This document shows, in pieces, positions 21,135-32,779 of a DNA stretch of 64,000 nucleotides; the stretch's first letter is position 1, and each line of letters opens with the position of its first letter. The position numbers and the translations under genes are program-made. Below the pieces are notes generated by a model that searched no databases, was not told the DNA's origin, and worked only from the letters and a program-made list of their open reading frames with translations. Source of the DNA: Mytilinidion resinicola (taxonomy: Eukaryota; Ascomycota; Dothideomycetes; Mytilinidiales; Mytilinidiaceae); NCBI RefSeq assembly GCF_010093595.1, contig NW_022985439.1, positions 2,438,479 to 2,502,478 on the forward strand. The letters run 5' to 3'.

Positions 21135-22228
21135 AATGTCCGACACGCTATTGTAATGGACTAGATTACAATGAGGCTATCATGAGCAGAGAAAACACGA
21201 ATCGTCAGTGTTACATCTATACCTTGAAGATTTCATGATATAGGAAGTCTGGGAAAGCTTAGGGACAGCCATATGCCTAGCTGGTCGGGGCGCTGAATAT
21301 CAGCAGAGAAATCGGCCATATCGACGCTGCGAATGCCGAGGCATCGCGGGGGCTTGCAGGGGTCTTTAATGTGGGAAAAAATGATATTATTCATTATTAT
21401 CTCGTGCTATGCCCACTTAGTTTGAGGTAGGAGGTGTGGATGTTGGTCTCCGCCGAGAAGGTGGGAGGTCAGTGTTTTTTTGGATAGGAGTCGTGTATAG
21501 GGGTCTTTAGTAGTGGATAGTCCGTAAACATTCAGGCGTCTAGGACAGCTAGCTTCCTTGATATGACTAAAGTGGACCATGACTTTTGGTGATCTCCTTC
21601 GCCTTTGGTTTCAAAATAGGTGTTCGCATCCGAAGATATCGATATTGGTTCAGTACGGTCACGTGATAGACCGAACTAAATGATGAATCACCTCGGGCCC
21701 ATGTTCTGAGAAACTATTTCAGATAACAGTGTTAAGCAGAGATGCTTATTGTCGTGAGTGTGCTCGTGTCTTCGAAGGAAAATATATGTCATCACGTGAT
21801 GCTCAGTGGCATCGGTGAACCAACCTTACGAAGTATCTCAGGAACCTCATAGTCTAGTAGGATGTCTATATACACCGCAGGACGGACGGGCAAGGCAATT
21901 CCTCATGTAGAGGATCTGAGGTTCCTGAGATAAAACCAACCTCCCAATTCTGTCTTATTATATCTTGCATAACACTGTCTAGAGTTGATCCCACGGTAAG
22001 GCAAGAAGTGAAGCATCATTAAACCTCTGTAATATACCACCCGCACTTCACCACAGCTTCTTTTAGATTTCAGTAGCTACTAACTCACCCATGGCTCCTG
22101 ACGTGCTTCTATTCTATTCCCTATAAATCGCTCACCTTCCACCTTCCTCGTCTACAACCCCTCTCCCCCTCTAACCTCTCTTCTCGACAAAAAAACTAAA
22201 AAGGAATATCGCACTCCTACCCACCACC
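21135..22228. other. Intergenic upstream of the acyl-CoA synthetase
   Basis: This spacer carries two TCACGTGA palindromes (21659-21666 and 21792-21799) and a perfect 16-bp inverted repeat (listed separately). The final 110 bp has the layout of a plus-strand promoter, with TATAAA at 22122-22127 and then a CT-rich leader. No other gene is supported. Confidence 0.45.
21834..21932. repeat. Perfect 16-bp inverted repeat
   Basis: TATCTCAGGAACCTCA at 21834-21849 is exactly reverse-complemented by TGAGGTTCCTGAGATA at 21917-21932, with 67 bp between. The flanks also share ACCAACC as a direct repeat. It may be a small decayed inverted-repeat element or a hairpin. No target duplication is evident. Confidence 0.55.
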
Positions 22229-22450
22229 ATGTCCACCACAGCCCTCTCTTCAAACTCTCTGAGCTGTGCTGCTGCAGCCCTAATCCCCTTTATTAATCCC
22301 ATAAGCCCTACCACCACCATCTTCGACATCACCTCCACTAACGACAAAGTCGCCACCATCACCGTTTACGGTGCAGAGTGCCCAACCACGATTATCACCA
22401 CCACCACCACCGCCACCATCACAAAGAGCGGCGAATGTATAATCATGTGA
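22229..22450 (+). CDS. Small threonine-rich protein, 73 residues (candidate gene)
   Basis: The frame starts at ATG in an excellent context (CCACCACCATGTCC), about 100 bp after TATAAA at 22122 and a CT-rich leader, which is the usual layout of a strongly expressed fungal gene. The product contains ALSSNSLSCAAAALIPFINP, VATITVYGAEC and a threonine run, and ends GECIIM. It has three cysteines and no convincing signal peptide. I do not recognise it. It might be a first exon or a remnant of a longer secreted protein. Confidence 0.4.
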   Translation: MSTTALSSNSLSCAAAALIPFINPISPTTTIFDITSTNDKVATITVYGAECPTTIITTTTTATITKSGECIIM

Positions 22451-22992
22451 TATTCCGGCGATTGGGGGAGGGAGGGAGGGATAGGTATGGATTGTGGTTG
22501 AGAGCGCGGTCTGGACTCACTGTGTTGTTGAGTTATGGCGAGAAAGCGGAGGGTCATCTTGCACAACATCTAGCAAAGACTATCAATTACCTTATCATCC
22601 GCAATTGTGCCCGTCTGGGTAATGCCCTTGTAGTGATTTTGGAAGGAGTAGCCTTCACTCCCAACATCATGAGTATAGGATAGGGCCGAGGTCTACCTAA
22701 CTATTACTTTAGCTAGCTCAGAGACACCGCGGTGTTGAGGTTCTATGCATGCAGCGTTATTTTGATAGGTACGCGTTGGGGTTAGTATGAGTGTTAGCGC
22801 GCGTTAGCATGGGTTAGCTGGTGTAGTAGCGAACCACTCAAAATCACGTCTGAGTTCACTGAGAGTAAACCTAACTACTTGTAGGACCTAGTAGCGCTTG
22901 ATGCCTAGTGGGAACTCTCAGGGGCCGACTGACCACGTTAACATAAGGCTACCGTCTTACATCCCGTCTGCTCTTCTTCACCACCAACAGCT
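22451..22992. other. Intergenic upstream of the second F-box locus
   Basis: Contains a short region around 22780-22830 with several TTAGC/GTTAG words, which is not a telomeric array. No gene was recognised. Confidence 0.35.
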
Positions 22993-24433
22993 ATGACTAT
23001 CCTTCTTGATCTCCCAAACGAATTACTTCTCTCAATCTTCACCTATGCCGATCCAGACGACCTCGTCAACTTCGGCGTCACGTGTCGGCACATTTTCGCC
23101 GTAGGAGAAGGACCACTCCGCGAGCACAGAGCCCGCCTACAGAAATACCACACGGTCACTTGCAGCGATATAGAGGATGAATGTGCTAGCTGGAACCTCA
23201 TGTACGATGTCTTGCTCAATCCTCCGGTGGCGCTCTACGTCCGAGAGCTCGAACTTGCCGCAGAGCGGAAATCGGAATGGGAAACGCAAGAGGAGTGGTA
23301 CGCCGTGGCCATGGAGCAGTCAAGAAACCTAGATCCGGCCTGGCGCGAGCTTGTTTCGTACGGAAACGATGGCTTGGTCATTGAGTGTTTGCTTCCGCGC
23401 CTGCTACGCCTCCGAGAGTTGAGATATGCCCCTTGTGGGGAGAGCAGTCTGTTCCTCGACGCCGCGGCGAAAGCGGCTAGAAACTACAAAGAGGCTACTT
23501 TAGGATCTATTTCCCTAAATTCTGTCCCATTTCAGCATTTGACTACCGTGTCCTTCGCACATTGGGACACAGAAGGGTCCATGAATTATGCCTGGTTACT
23601 TTATTTCTCCCGCATCCCCTCTGTGCGCTCGGTCAAAGGTCATATGGTCGGTTACGAGACCTACGACCTAGAAAATCAGGCTCGCCTCGAGAGAGACCTC
23701 CTCCAATCTAACGCGACTAGCCTCACGATGTGGTACAGCGCTATTGGTCTAAACGCTTTCAGAGCGTTGGTCATGGGCATGCCTAAACTTCGAAATTTCT
23801 GCTACGATCACGGCGGTGCAATTGTAGATGACTACGACTTCGATGCCAAAGCCATGTTCAAAATCCTCTCAAAATACACAAAGGATTCGCTGGAATCGCT
23901 CCAAATCTTTGATAGCTCAGATATTGGATATGATGTAGGAGCACTCATGATCTTCCAAAGTCGCAAATTCTAACGTTACTCAGGACCAGGAAACTCCCCA
24001 CGCTTTGCTTTCGAAATTCAAGAAGCTCCGCACTCTCGACACAGACTGGGACGCTCTCCTCCCAGATCCAGACGATGATGAAGACGCTGCGCTCGACGAC
24101 GTGGAACTATCGCAAGGCTTTTTTGAGGAAGTCTATAGCGCACCACTAGTGCCCGAGATCGCTCGACTATTGCCATCGAGTCTTGAAGAGCTGAGCCTGC
24201 GAAAGTGCGGAAGTGACTGGTTTCTAGTGCTGAAAAGCTTGTGCGAGAAGAAGGAGGAGCATTGCCCGAAGCTAAGAAAACTGACCTTCGCAATCACGTG
24301 GGAAGACGACGTTGGAACGCAGGACGCGAAAGTGGCTGAGCTGAAGGAGGTAGCGAAGAAGTTCGAGTTGGAAGTGGAGAACTGTGAGGAGAACGATTTC
24401 TTTCAACGAGGGATGTTAGAAACTCTGGAATAG
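22993..24433 (+). CDS. F-box protein
   Basis: Exon 1 (22993-23934) and exon 2 (23984-24433) join over a 49-nt intron with donor GTAGGA, a TTCTAAC branch point and a CTCAG acceptor, giving 463 residues. Without the intron the frame would stop at 23973, so the two halves look like separate genes at first sight. The F-box is at the very N-terminus: ILLDLPNELLLSIFTYADPD, then DLVNFGVTCRHIFAV. The rest contains Leu-rich segments (LESLQIFDSSDIGYD, LEELSLRKC) and an acidic patch, DPDDDEDAALDDVE. It probably acts as an SCF substrate adaptor. It is not closely similar to the three F-box copies at 14-19 kb. Confidence 0.85.
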
Positions 24434-24629
24434 CGTTTAGAGACACTTCCGTGACTCTTTGAAGAATGCTAGGATGTCTTCCCTATCAAAATTAGTGTGG
24501 CGCCTCTTACCTAGTCATTATTGGAATGAAACATCCCAAACAATATCGGATGAGACAAGCTGTCTGAGACAATCATGTGCAAAGCCATCTGTAGCCTATA
24601 TTAGCTGAATCAACCTCCTGAGAGAGGAT

Positions 24630-27124
24630 ATGGGTTCACAATTCAAGACAAGAAACCCATGTCGTATCGCTTCGCGTCATGATCGCCGTGTACCCTCAAG
24701 GATATCCGCATACAGCCAATCACCCACCACCTCTACGCGCTCCAGTTGCTGTGCCACAAGAAACCAAAACACTCCGCCTCACAGCACCCTCCGATATCAA
24801 AAGGACGGGCTTCCGCCCTCCCATCCTGCCGCATCACACTTGCAGAACGAAGCTGTCGAACTCATGGGCCAGCAAAAGCATTTCTTGTTCATCGATCGCA
24901 CACTTGACCCACCATCCAGGAAACCTCCTCCCGAACCCGAGGTCGCGCCGCATGGCGCTACGTCCGCGAATAGAGTGGGCGGCGACGGCGGAGCCGTGGC
25001 GGTCCTCCGGCGGCTGTTTTTGGGGGAGAAAAAGAAGAGGAAGACTATGGTTTGCCTTATTTGTTACAACAAAATAAACAAGAATGACCAAGGCGTTAAT
25101 TCTATGATAATCGAATCTAAGGCCTACTCCATATCAGCCGAAACATGCCACTATTGCGCTCTGATTTGCGACCTATATGTCGCTGCTAGCGATATGATGG
25201 CTAGCGAGGCGTGGAGACAGTCCCGCGGCTTCTCAGAGGAGGCTGCGCTACGGTGGGAAGAGCAAGAGATCCATACAACGTTTTACAGTTCTGGAATTCC
25301 GCCTCGGTTGTTTTTCAAAGACATGGAGTTCCATGTCTTCCTCCCTAACTATCTGGACGACGACGAATATGAGAAAGAGCCACAAGATTATCAAGAGCAT
25401 CCGGCGCTGCCTGTGTGGTCGCCGGTGCTGGAGCATAAAGGTTCTGAGCCCGCTTTGAGGCTCGCGAAACGCTGGCTGAGGCAGTGCTTGAAGGAGCACC
25501 CGGAATGTGCGGACACAAGATGCGTTAGGTTGCCAGATCGCCTGTTGTATATCCGGACGCGGGATTTTAAGTCTAGGTCTTTTGAGGTGCAACTGGTTGA
25601 GACGGATGGAGCTAAGGGATGTTACGTTGCGCTGTCGCATTGCTGGGGTAAGGTGCAACCACTGAAGACGAGAAACGAGGAAGATTTGAAGAAGTGGAAA
25701 AAAGGCATCCCATGGGCAGAACTGCCTCGAACTTTTCAAGACTCTATTCAGATCACGGCCTTTCTAGGCTATAGGTATATTTGGATTGATTCCATTGTCA
25801 GTAAATGTTTCTTTTCTCGTTCAAAAGCTTGAGTCAATGCTGATTGTCAAAGTGTATTGTCCAAGGAGACCAAGATGATTGGGAGCGACAATCTGCGCAG
25901 ATGGGAAGGTATTATGAAAGCTCTGTTGTTACCATTGTCGCGGCGTCGGCATCTGGGCATGAACAAGGGATACTTGTGCGCAAGAATCTGTTTGCAGGAA
26001 CTGTCATGCTCGGAAATGACTTTTCCGACATACCGGTCAGATTTCAAGAGCCATTGGTCCATAAAATGCCTTGGTTCGCGAACCCAATTGACCCTATTGA
26101 CATGCGCGCATGGGCTTATCAAGAGCGCTTGCTGTCACCTCGATCCCTGGTCTACTCAACGCAGGAGATGAAGTGGGAGTGTGATACCAGTCACTGCTGC
26201 GAATGTGGCATGGACGACACTCGGTTTCGGGACGGCCGCCACGACTATCACTTTCGCGGCATAGCACAATGTACCAAAGCAGAAGCACTGGATGTCTGGT
26301 ATGAACGTGTTGTGCCGGTTTATTCGAGGCGGGACCTGACCCAGGGCACAGATAAGCTCCCTGCATTGTCTGGCGTGGTGGCGAAATTGTCAGAGAGAAT
26401 TGGAGGCCGGTACTTGGGTGGAATATGGGAAGATGATTTCATCTATGGCTTATCCTGGAGAGTTTCTCACGAGAACTGGGTTCGAAGGCCGATCAAGCTG
26501 TGTCCGAAATATCAGGCGCCATCTTTCAGCTGGGCCTCGATTTCTTGTGAAGGTAGGTACCCGGCAAAGAGGGTGGAGGCGGCCGTTGGGGTCACAAAAC
26601 TGGTAGAGGCTTCTTGCATTCTAGCGGGAGCTAATCCTTTTGGCCATGTAAAAGATGCTAGTATCGTGGTAGAGGGACCTATCACTCCATCTTGGATCCG
26701 TTTTCCGAGAACATGGAATAAAGGGGCACACGCGGATTACAAATGGGACGATAGACAGCCGACAACTGAATGCAGATCCGAAGGCATCCCATTCGAGTGC
26801 GACACGCAACTTGCCGCGTCTCCTCTTCCGGAAAACTACCCAGCCGAAAAATGGTGTGCAGGCTCAGATGTTGCGCCGCATCGGAGTAGCAAGATCGAAA
26901 TCAAACACTCGGGCGACTGGTATCGGACCTATCACCTGCTGTTATATACCAGCTTCGCCAAGGAAGATCCAGACTACATGGAAGTCTACCTTGTTCTCGC
27001 GCCATCGCTCAGAAGACCTGGCGCGTTCGAAAGGCTTGCTGCACATTCTATGCAACGCAGAGACACAGCAAATTTACAAGCAGCTCGGGCAAATACTGTA
27101 AGAAGGAGACTGACGATTGTATGA
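24630..27124 (+). CDS. HET-domain protein (heterokaryon-incompatibility type)
   Basis: Exons 24630-25796 and 25853-27124 join in frame across a 56-nt intron (GTCAGT...CAAAG), giving up to 812 residues. The HET domain begins at about 331 with CYVALSHCWG, continues with LPRTFQDSIQITAFLGYRY and IWIDSI, and crosses the splice site to CIVQGDQDDWERQSAQMG and YYESSVVTIVA. The later block DMRAWAYQERLLSPRSLVY is also typical. An N-terminal cysteine cluster, CLICYNKI and CHYCALIC at about 140-180, precedes it. HET domains trigger programmed cell death in non-self recognition; the partner here is unknown. The first 100 residues are low complexity, so the true start may be a later ATG. Confidence 0.87.
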
Positions 27125-27513
27125 TTATGAAAAGTTGAGAAAAAGCATAAGGATGGGGAAAAGGAAATTAATGTGGCAATTAGGCGCATGTTCGTTCAAA
27201 CACACTATAGTATCTGCAAATTGACATTGTCCAAGGTGCAAGCCTAAGCATTTGTAGACAGCAACATCTGAGACCTGGAATGACCATGAGAAACGAAATA
27301 TACAAATACAGTTTTTCCACGTTGTAGGTTTGACAGCCCTACTCGATTCCTTCGCCTACGATTGACAGTCAACTAGTTCTCTGCCAAGAGGCACCTGTGC
27401 GAAAATATCAATGGGGCGCGGTCCCAACGATGACCCTACCATCGAGCGGATGACTCCCAAACTATGACCGGGTTCAACACGTTCCAAACAGCCTCAGGTC
27501 CCATGAACCATCT
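27125..27513. other. Convergent 3' spacer
   Basis: Lies between the HET gene (plus) and the small mitochondrial protein gene (minus). Only 3' flanking sequence was seen. Confidence 0.4.
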
Positions 27514-28006
27514 CTACTTCTTCTTAGTGGATGCTTCAACCTTCTCCTCCAGCGTCCGGACGTATGACTCTATCCTCTGCACTGCAGCCTGAAGTGCCTA
27601 CGATGCATTGTCAGACCGATTTAAACCAAACCTAGATCCACCGTAGAATCAAGAAGCAAACTCACATAGATATCCTCGGTCAGCAACTCATTCGACACCT
27701 TGTATTCATCCAGGACGTAGTAGTACATGCCCGCGCCAGTACCGGCGGTACCGAGGAGGAAGCCGAAGAGCCTATACACATCGCAACTCATTAGCATTTA
27801 CCAGAACCCTACGCATTGAGTAGTGCGAGAATCGGAAAAGCCACTCACCCGCCTCTAAATGCGCCAACCGGCTTCTTCACTGGAGCAATAGCAGCGTCTT
27901 GCAACCTCATGCCGGCGCTGAACGACCTCTGCGCACCAAACCTCGAGCTCTTCATCATGGGCACAGCAATCTGCCTGGCGGCGGAGCTAATGATGCGCGA
28001 CGCCAT
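27514..28006 (-). CDS. Small mitochondrial membrane protein, conserved in filamentous fungi
   Basis: Three short exons (28006-27849, 27771-27666 and 27597-27514) join in frame with GTGAGT donors and ATAG/GTAG acceptors, giving 115 residues. Residues 1-40 (MASRIISSAARQIAVPMMKS...) are Arg/Ser/Ala-rich without acids, a typical mitochondrial presequence. GLFGFLLGTAGTGAGMYYYV at about 53-72 is one membrane segment with a glycine pattern. DEYKVSNELLTEDIY and a short coiled coil ending KVEASTKKK follow. I recall similar uncharacterised fungal proteins with a presequence, VGAFRGGLFGFLLG and VSNELLTEDIY; the function is unknown. It shares a 457-bp bidirectional promoter with YKT6. Confidence 0.8.
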
Positions 28007-28463
28007 TGCTTCCCGCGCGTATCGTAATGCTCTACGTGTGTATGGAGCTGATTCCTATCCGATGCGGATAGCTTCGGAGGAGCGGGAGTTGGGGTACTCG
28101 AAGGGTGGTGATGTGTGCAAGAGTCCCGAGGAATGTCTTGTGTATGGCAAGCTGGAGGAATTGTTGAAGCTGGCGGTGCTGCTGTAGCTATCATCAGATG
28201 ACGAGGACCGCCGCGTGGTGATGGGCACGAGGAGATTCAAGCGTGGAGGTCGAGCTCGGACGCACGCCAAGATACGTAGAGTCGCTGACCGCCTAACTCC
28301 GCCACCACAGCGCTTCCGTCCCAAGTCAACACCTCACCTCCGCTCCGCCCAGGCACTACTTCACCGTCCTCTTTCCGCGGCGTTTGTCTGCGACCTTGAC
28401 ACCTCCCCCGTTGCTTCCGGTCACCGCTTCACACACCATCCAGCCTCCGTTCCACTCGCCGCC
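28007..28463. other. Bidirectional promoter
   Basis: Spacer between the divergent start codons of the mitochondrial protein gene and YKT6. Open frames across it are uncoded by any recognisable family. Confidence 0.45.
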
Positions 28464-29506
28464 ATGAAGATCCCCTACATCGGTGTAAGCCACTATGCTC
28501 AGCTGGAGTAGTGTCATCCTTAGGGCAATTGTTGACATTTAAATAGGTGTGGAAGCGTGAGGACCCGACGACGGCAAGTTCTCCTATTAGCACCTCCTCC
28601 ACGTCTCTATCTAACTTCCCCACAGGAGTTCTGTGGCGCAACGTTCCTCAAGAGCGTATGTCCCCTGCAGCCCCACCGACTGGAAACGTGGGCTAATTCT
28701 TTTGCAGTATGCCTACTTCTCGCAAAGCACTGTGGGCCAGTTTATGACCTTCACCGCGGACTGCGCTGTGAAGACTGCAAAGATCGTACACCCTAACGAC
28801 CCAGTTGAAAGATCCGTAGTGGAGGAGAAGGATCCTAGTACGCACTCCCTGTCGGCCGAGCACCCATAGAGAATTAAGCTGAAGTTACTTTCAGAATACA
28901 ACGTCTTCCTGCACTGGAACCGTAGCGGGGACAACGGTGGCTTCGTGGCGGTGCTCATAGCGGGTAAGATCTTCGATACTCCGATGGTCTCGACAGAGGG
29001 TTGACATGTTGGCAAGACGATGAATACCCACAACGAGTAGCTCATCAGCTGCTCAACAAAGTCGCCGAAGGTAAGGACCCAAGGGCTCACACTTCTCCCA
29101 CCGCTGTCTAATGCAAGCACATAGAGTTCATCGTCAAGCACCCTAAGCGAACCTGGGAACACGCCACCTCCAACACTACGCTTCCCTTCCCCGAACTTAA
29201 CACATACATCGTTGATTGGCAGAAACCGGAAAAAGCGGATGCTATAACGAGGATACAGAAGGAGCTAGATGAGACTAAGATCGTACTGCATCAGACCATC
29301 GAATCGGTCCTGGAGCGAGGCCAGAGGATAGACGAGTTGGTCGCAAAGTCTGACAATCTGAGCGCGCAGAGCAAGTTGTTCTTCAAAACTGTGAGCAGCC
29401 CAGTTTATTCAAACTCAAAAGAAACTGCGATACCCTTCTCGATCTCTTGTGACTGATTTTGACGTCGTAGGCCAAGAACCAGAATTCGTGCTGTGTGGTG
29501 ATGTAG
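28464..29506 (+). CDS. ykt6: R-SNARE YKT6 (longin domain, prenylated)
   Basis: Eight small exons join without frame conflict: 28464-28484, 28547-28573, 28626-28655, 28708-28837, 28895-28963, 29017-29070, 29125-29390 and 29471-29506, for 210 residues. The longin domain starts MKIPYIGVWKRED and includes STVGQFMTFTAD and DDEYPQRVAHQLLNKVAEEF. The SNARE motif reads ADAITRIQKELDETKIVLHQ and then TIESVLERGQRIDELVAKSD, with the central Arg of R-SNAREs. The C-terminus NSCCVVM is the YKT6 hallmark: one cysteine for palmitoylation and a CaaX box for farnesylation. It acts in ER-Golgi, vacuolar and autophagosome fusion. The second intron (28574-28625) starts GCAAGT, a GC-AG intron. Its exons are among the smallest in the window. 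Confidence 0.93.
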
Positions 29507-29927
29507 CCGGGCTTCCTCATTGACTTTGGAGTTTGATGATATTCATACCGACTGGATAGTCTTGCGGCGACATAATGATCTTACATACCCCCCTGTCACT
29601 TCCTTAAGAATTACTCTCAGTGATGTTGGCATTTCTGCGTCACATTTGACTGGGCGAATTTCAACTGAATTCGAGCCTCATAACTCGCTTGTAGGTGACA
29701 TCTAATGGTGGCCGTATGTTGATGGAATCAGAGATCCTTTACAGTCCAACAACCTGTCCCAAGGTTCGCGACCTTGAGAAAAGCAGGGGTGGTACAAGAT
29801 CTTTAAGCTCTTTTACTTCTCTCCTACTTCCTCAAGAACGAGACCCCATGACACTATAACTAACGAAGGTGCTCGCTCCTACATCACAGCGATATCGAAC
29901 CCGCACTCTCCGCTGCCGACCTCCTAT

Positions 29928-30212
29928 CTACACCCACCGCAGCCGCCGGTTTCTACGTAACCCGACGACGTCGAGAGTCAGTGTCCCCGTCCCGGTCCTC
30001 GATCGATACGATAACAGCACGCTCATGAGACATTTTGATGGTGTGGTTGGTTGGGAGGTGTTGGTAGCGTGGCGTAACGCGGTTGGAAAGGGAAGCCTCG
30101 TCTGAATTGGAGACGTGGTCGAGGTTGACGAAACCGTGGTTGAGATGTGTTGAGGACTAGTGATAGATTTCAACTGTTTGTTGAAGGACATGGTCGAATG
30201 TCTCATAACCAT
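29928..30212 (-). CDS. Weak candidate: small Ser/Thr-rich, basic-tailed ORF
   Basis: A 94-codon frame starting MVMRHSTMSFNKQLKSITSP lies just downstream of TATATAAAAT (minus strand, about 30232-30241). The body is Ser/Thr/Pro-rich and the C-terminus is basic (GLRRNRRLRWV). The TATA-to-ATG distance is short. There is no domain or signal peptide, so it may be fortuitous. Confidence 0.25.
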   Translation of the reverse strand: MVMRHSTMSFNKQLKSITSPQHISTTVSSTSTTSPIQTRLPFPTALRHATNTSQPTTPSKCLMSVLLSYRSRTGTGTLTLDVVGLRRNRRLRWV

Positions 30213-31268
30213 TGAGAACTGTAGCTGGGTGATTTTATATAACGAGGTATATCACGGGATGTTGATGCCAAGAAAAGCCGGCCCCAATAGCTCCCATCCT
30301 CTGCATCCCAGCTTTGAACCTGTTTCCACTGTCCATCTCTACCCCTCTGCAGATAATCATACACAGCGTGAATATCCCTTTATACTAACGGAGGAAGAGT
30401 CGCGTAGGCTTGTCTGCTTGTTGCAATCTAGGACATGGTCTCATCATACTCTTCCCCTCCTCACAACTGACCTAGGAATCAGCTGACTTCGCCGAAATCG
30501 ACACGTACACTTCCATGACCTCTCCAAAGCACATCGTATCGTCTTCTTCTTCCTCTTCCAGCCCATTTCAGCTTTTCTCAGCCTCATGCGCTACCTCCTA
30601 ATGAGTGGTCAGTTCAGCCATCTAAATTACCGCCTACTTTGAATAAAGTCACTCGACTCGTAAGCTCACCTTGGCCTGCTACACCTAACAGGGTAGCAAC
30701 TTACCTCTAAGGAGCTTAACGGCGAGAAGAGCGATATCGATAACTTGCATTTTCAAGCATTCCCCCCTTCAGGCAAGCGATTACGACATCAGGTCTAGAG
30801 AACTCCACTTAAGCGGTAAGTCTGCCCTACCCGTTCCGAACACGTACATTAGCGCGGCGTTTCATGCAACGCAGCCACTTGATGATTTATGCCCCTTCGA
30901 AGTCTACTGTGCTTCTGAGAAGAATGCTTGCCGCTGTTTGTCCGCAGAGTTCGCTTCATGACTTGGAGAGCCTGTCATGAAACCAACCAGCTTGACATCC
31001 ACATCCTCATATTCTACTACGTAAACCTACAGCATCACACAGCCCTTGATGCGAGAATTACATGAACGAGGCTATCCTCTGCGGCCAAGGAACTAGTATC
31101 TGCGACCGCAGCCAATATTGCAGGCTATTCCAGCTGATGTCGTACCAGCCAAGACGGATAACGGCACTAGGTAAGTGCCCAGACGACAAGTGTGTGAGAG
31201 GTACGTCCATATCCCGTGGCTGTGCTCGCTGTGCCCCGCCACGTTCTTTCAGAGGATACAGCCACGAA

Positions 31269-31276
31269 TATAAAAG
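31269..31276 (+). promoter_or_regulatory. TATA box of the WW-domain gene
   Basis: TATAAAAG lies 55 bp upstream of the start codon at 31331 and is followed by a pyrimidine-rich leader, consistent with initiation near 31300. Confidence 0.6.
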
Positions 31277-31330
31277 AGGCTGGTGTATTCTCCTTTCCTT
31301 ATAATTCAGACCTTTTCCACTCATCAAGAC

Positions 31331-32465
31331 ATGTCTTTCTTCAAGAAGCTTACTAAAGAGTTTGAGGAGCTGAAGGCGTCGTTTGCCGACAAAGATGAGG
31401 ATAAGGAGGAAAAGAAAGAAGGAAAGAAAAAGGACGACCGCCCTGAGCCACATCAGGAACAGCGTGGTATATTGCATCTCCTCTCCAAATCACCGATCAT
31501 CGACAGCGTTACTCACCACGTCAACCCTCAGGCGAACAGAGTCACGACCCTTACGGCCAACAGCAGCACGGCGCCTACGGCCAACAACAGCCGGGATCTT
31601 ACAGCCAGCCGGGCGCATACTCTGCTCCTCACCCTGTCCAGACATCAAATACGCCTCCCCTTTCTCCCGGATGGACTGCGCAGTTCGACCAAAGCAGCCA
31701 GCGTTGGTTTTACGTCGAGGTAGCTACTGGTCGCACGCAATGGGATCCTCCGGTGTTTGCCCCCCCTCCGCCGGCATCGACGCACAGCGCATATCCACCC
31801 CCTCCTGGAGTTACACCAGGCTACGAAGGCCAGAAAGGTTTCGTTGATCAGGGGGCACCGACGTATAGTGGTGGCTATGATGCTCATGGTGCGCCTACCG
31901 CTGCGTATGGTGCACCTGCTGCATATGGCGCGCCCGCGGGGGCATATGGAGTGTATGGGGGTGAGCATGATCTCATACAGCGCATTGCTTGCGTCTATTA
32001 CTAATAAAAGCGCGCATACTTACCGTACCCACAGCAGGCGATAAGGAAGGCAAAGAACAAAACAAGAGCAAAAATAAGGGCAAGAAGGAGAAGAAAAAAG
32101 ACAGCAACGGTAAATATATCGCTGCTGGCGCCGGTGGTCTCCTCGTTGGCGGTCTCGCCGTCGCTACTCTCCACGACTCCGATTCCTCCGATGACGAACA
32201 CGGACATGCCGCTGCTCCATATGCGGCGGCACCATACGGTGCCCCTGCTGCGGCTCCAGCGTATGTTCCGGCTCCCTATGTTGCTCCTGTCGCCCCGGCA
32301 GGCTCGATATCGAGCAGTGACGCGGAATCGCTCAAGGAAGCGAGGGAGGAATTGCAGGAAGCGCAGGAGAAGGCCGCGGAATCGGATGCTAGTAGTAGTG
32401 ATCAGGAAGCACTAGAGGAGGCGCAAGAGGAGTATCAAGAGGAACTTGAGGATGCTTATGATTGA
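31331..32465 (+). CDS. WW-domain protein with Tyr/Gln-rich linker and glycine-zipper segment
   Basis: Exons 31331-31466, 31532-31960 and 32038-32465 give 330 residues. The N-terminus (MSFFKKLTKEFEELKASFAD) is an amphipathic helix followed by a Lys/Glu stretch. A YGQQQHGAYGQQQPGSYSQ-type linker precedes one WW domain at about 88-122 (PGWTAQFDQSSQRWFYVEV, then ATGRTQWDPP) with both signature Trp residues. After Ala/Tyr/Gly repeats and a Lys-rich patch, YIAAGAGGLLVGGLAVATLH is a glycine-zipper membrane-like segment. The acidic C-terminus is a Glu/Ala helix. WW domains bind Pro-rich ligands; the role here is unknown. The third exon has a tandem CAGCAG acceptor (32032-32037), so one Ala may be optional. 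Confidence 0.87.
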
Positions 32466-32779
32466 ATGGGGATTGTGGCTGTCCCAGCTAATACAAAGAT
32501 GTAGTCGTCATGGCTAATGAGTATTGCGAAGTTTCTTGTCTGTCAGTGGCCTAAGAGAACAATACAACTGCTCTTTACCTCCTCCTTAGGACCTCATCTC
32601 GCGAATAGTACCACCGAAATATCCCTGTAAATCTGCTTTCATCCAATATGACTTGACCATGCATCCCGTGCACAGACCATCTTTGGGACCCTGGATCCAA
32701 CCCCACCAAAACTTTCCGTCTTAAAAAAAACTCCCACCCTCCCAAACCTCCCACAACACGACCCCGAATCCTAAATTAC
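32466..32779. other. Short spacer before AFG2
   Basis: 314 bp holding the 3' flank of the WW gene and the AFG2 promoter. The last 60 bp is C-rich. No other feature was recognised. Confidence 0.4.

Larger units (their letters stand above)
29507..31330. other. Long spacer after YKT6
   Basis: About 1.8 kb with only one weak candidate gene (29928-30212, minus) and the promoter of the WW-domain gene at its right end. Other open frames lack support. Confidence 0.35.

Noticed and set aside
23993..24433. A separate gene downstream of the F-box gene at 22993
   Set aside because: A 49-nt intron with a TTCTAAC branch point joins the two frames exactly, so it is exon 2 of the same gene.
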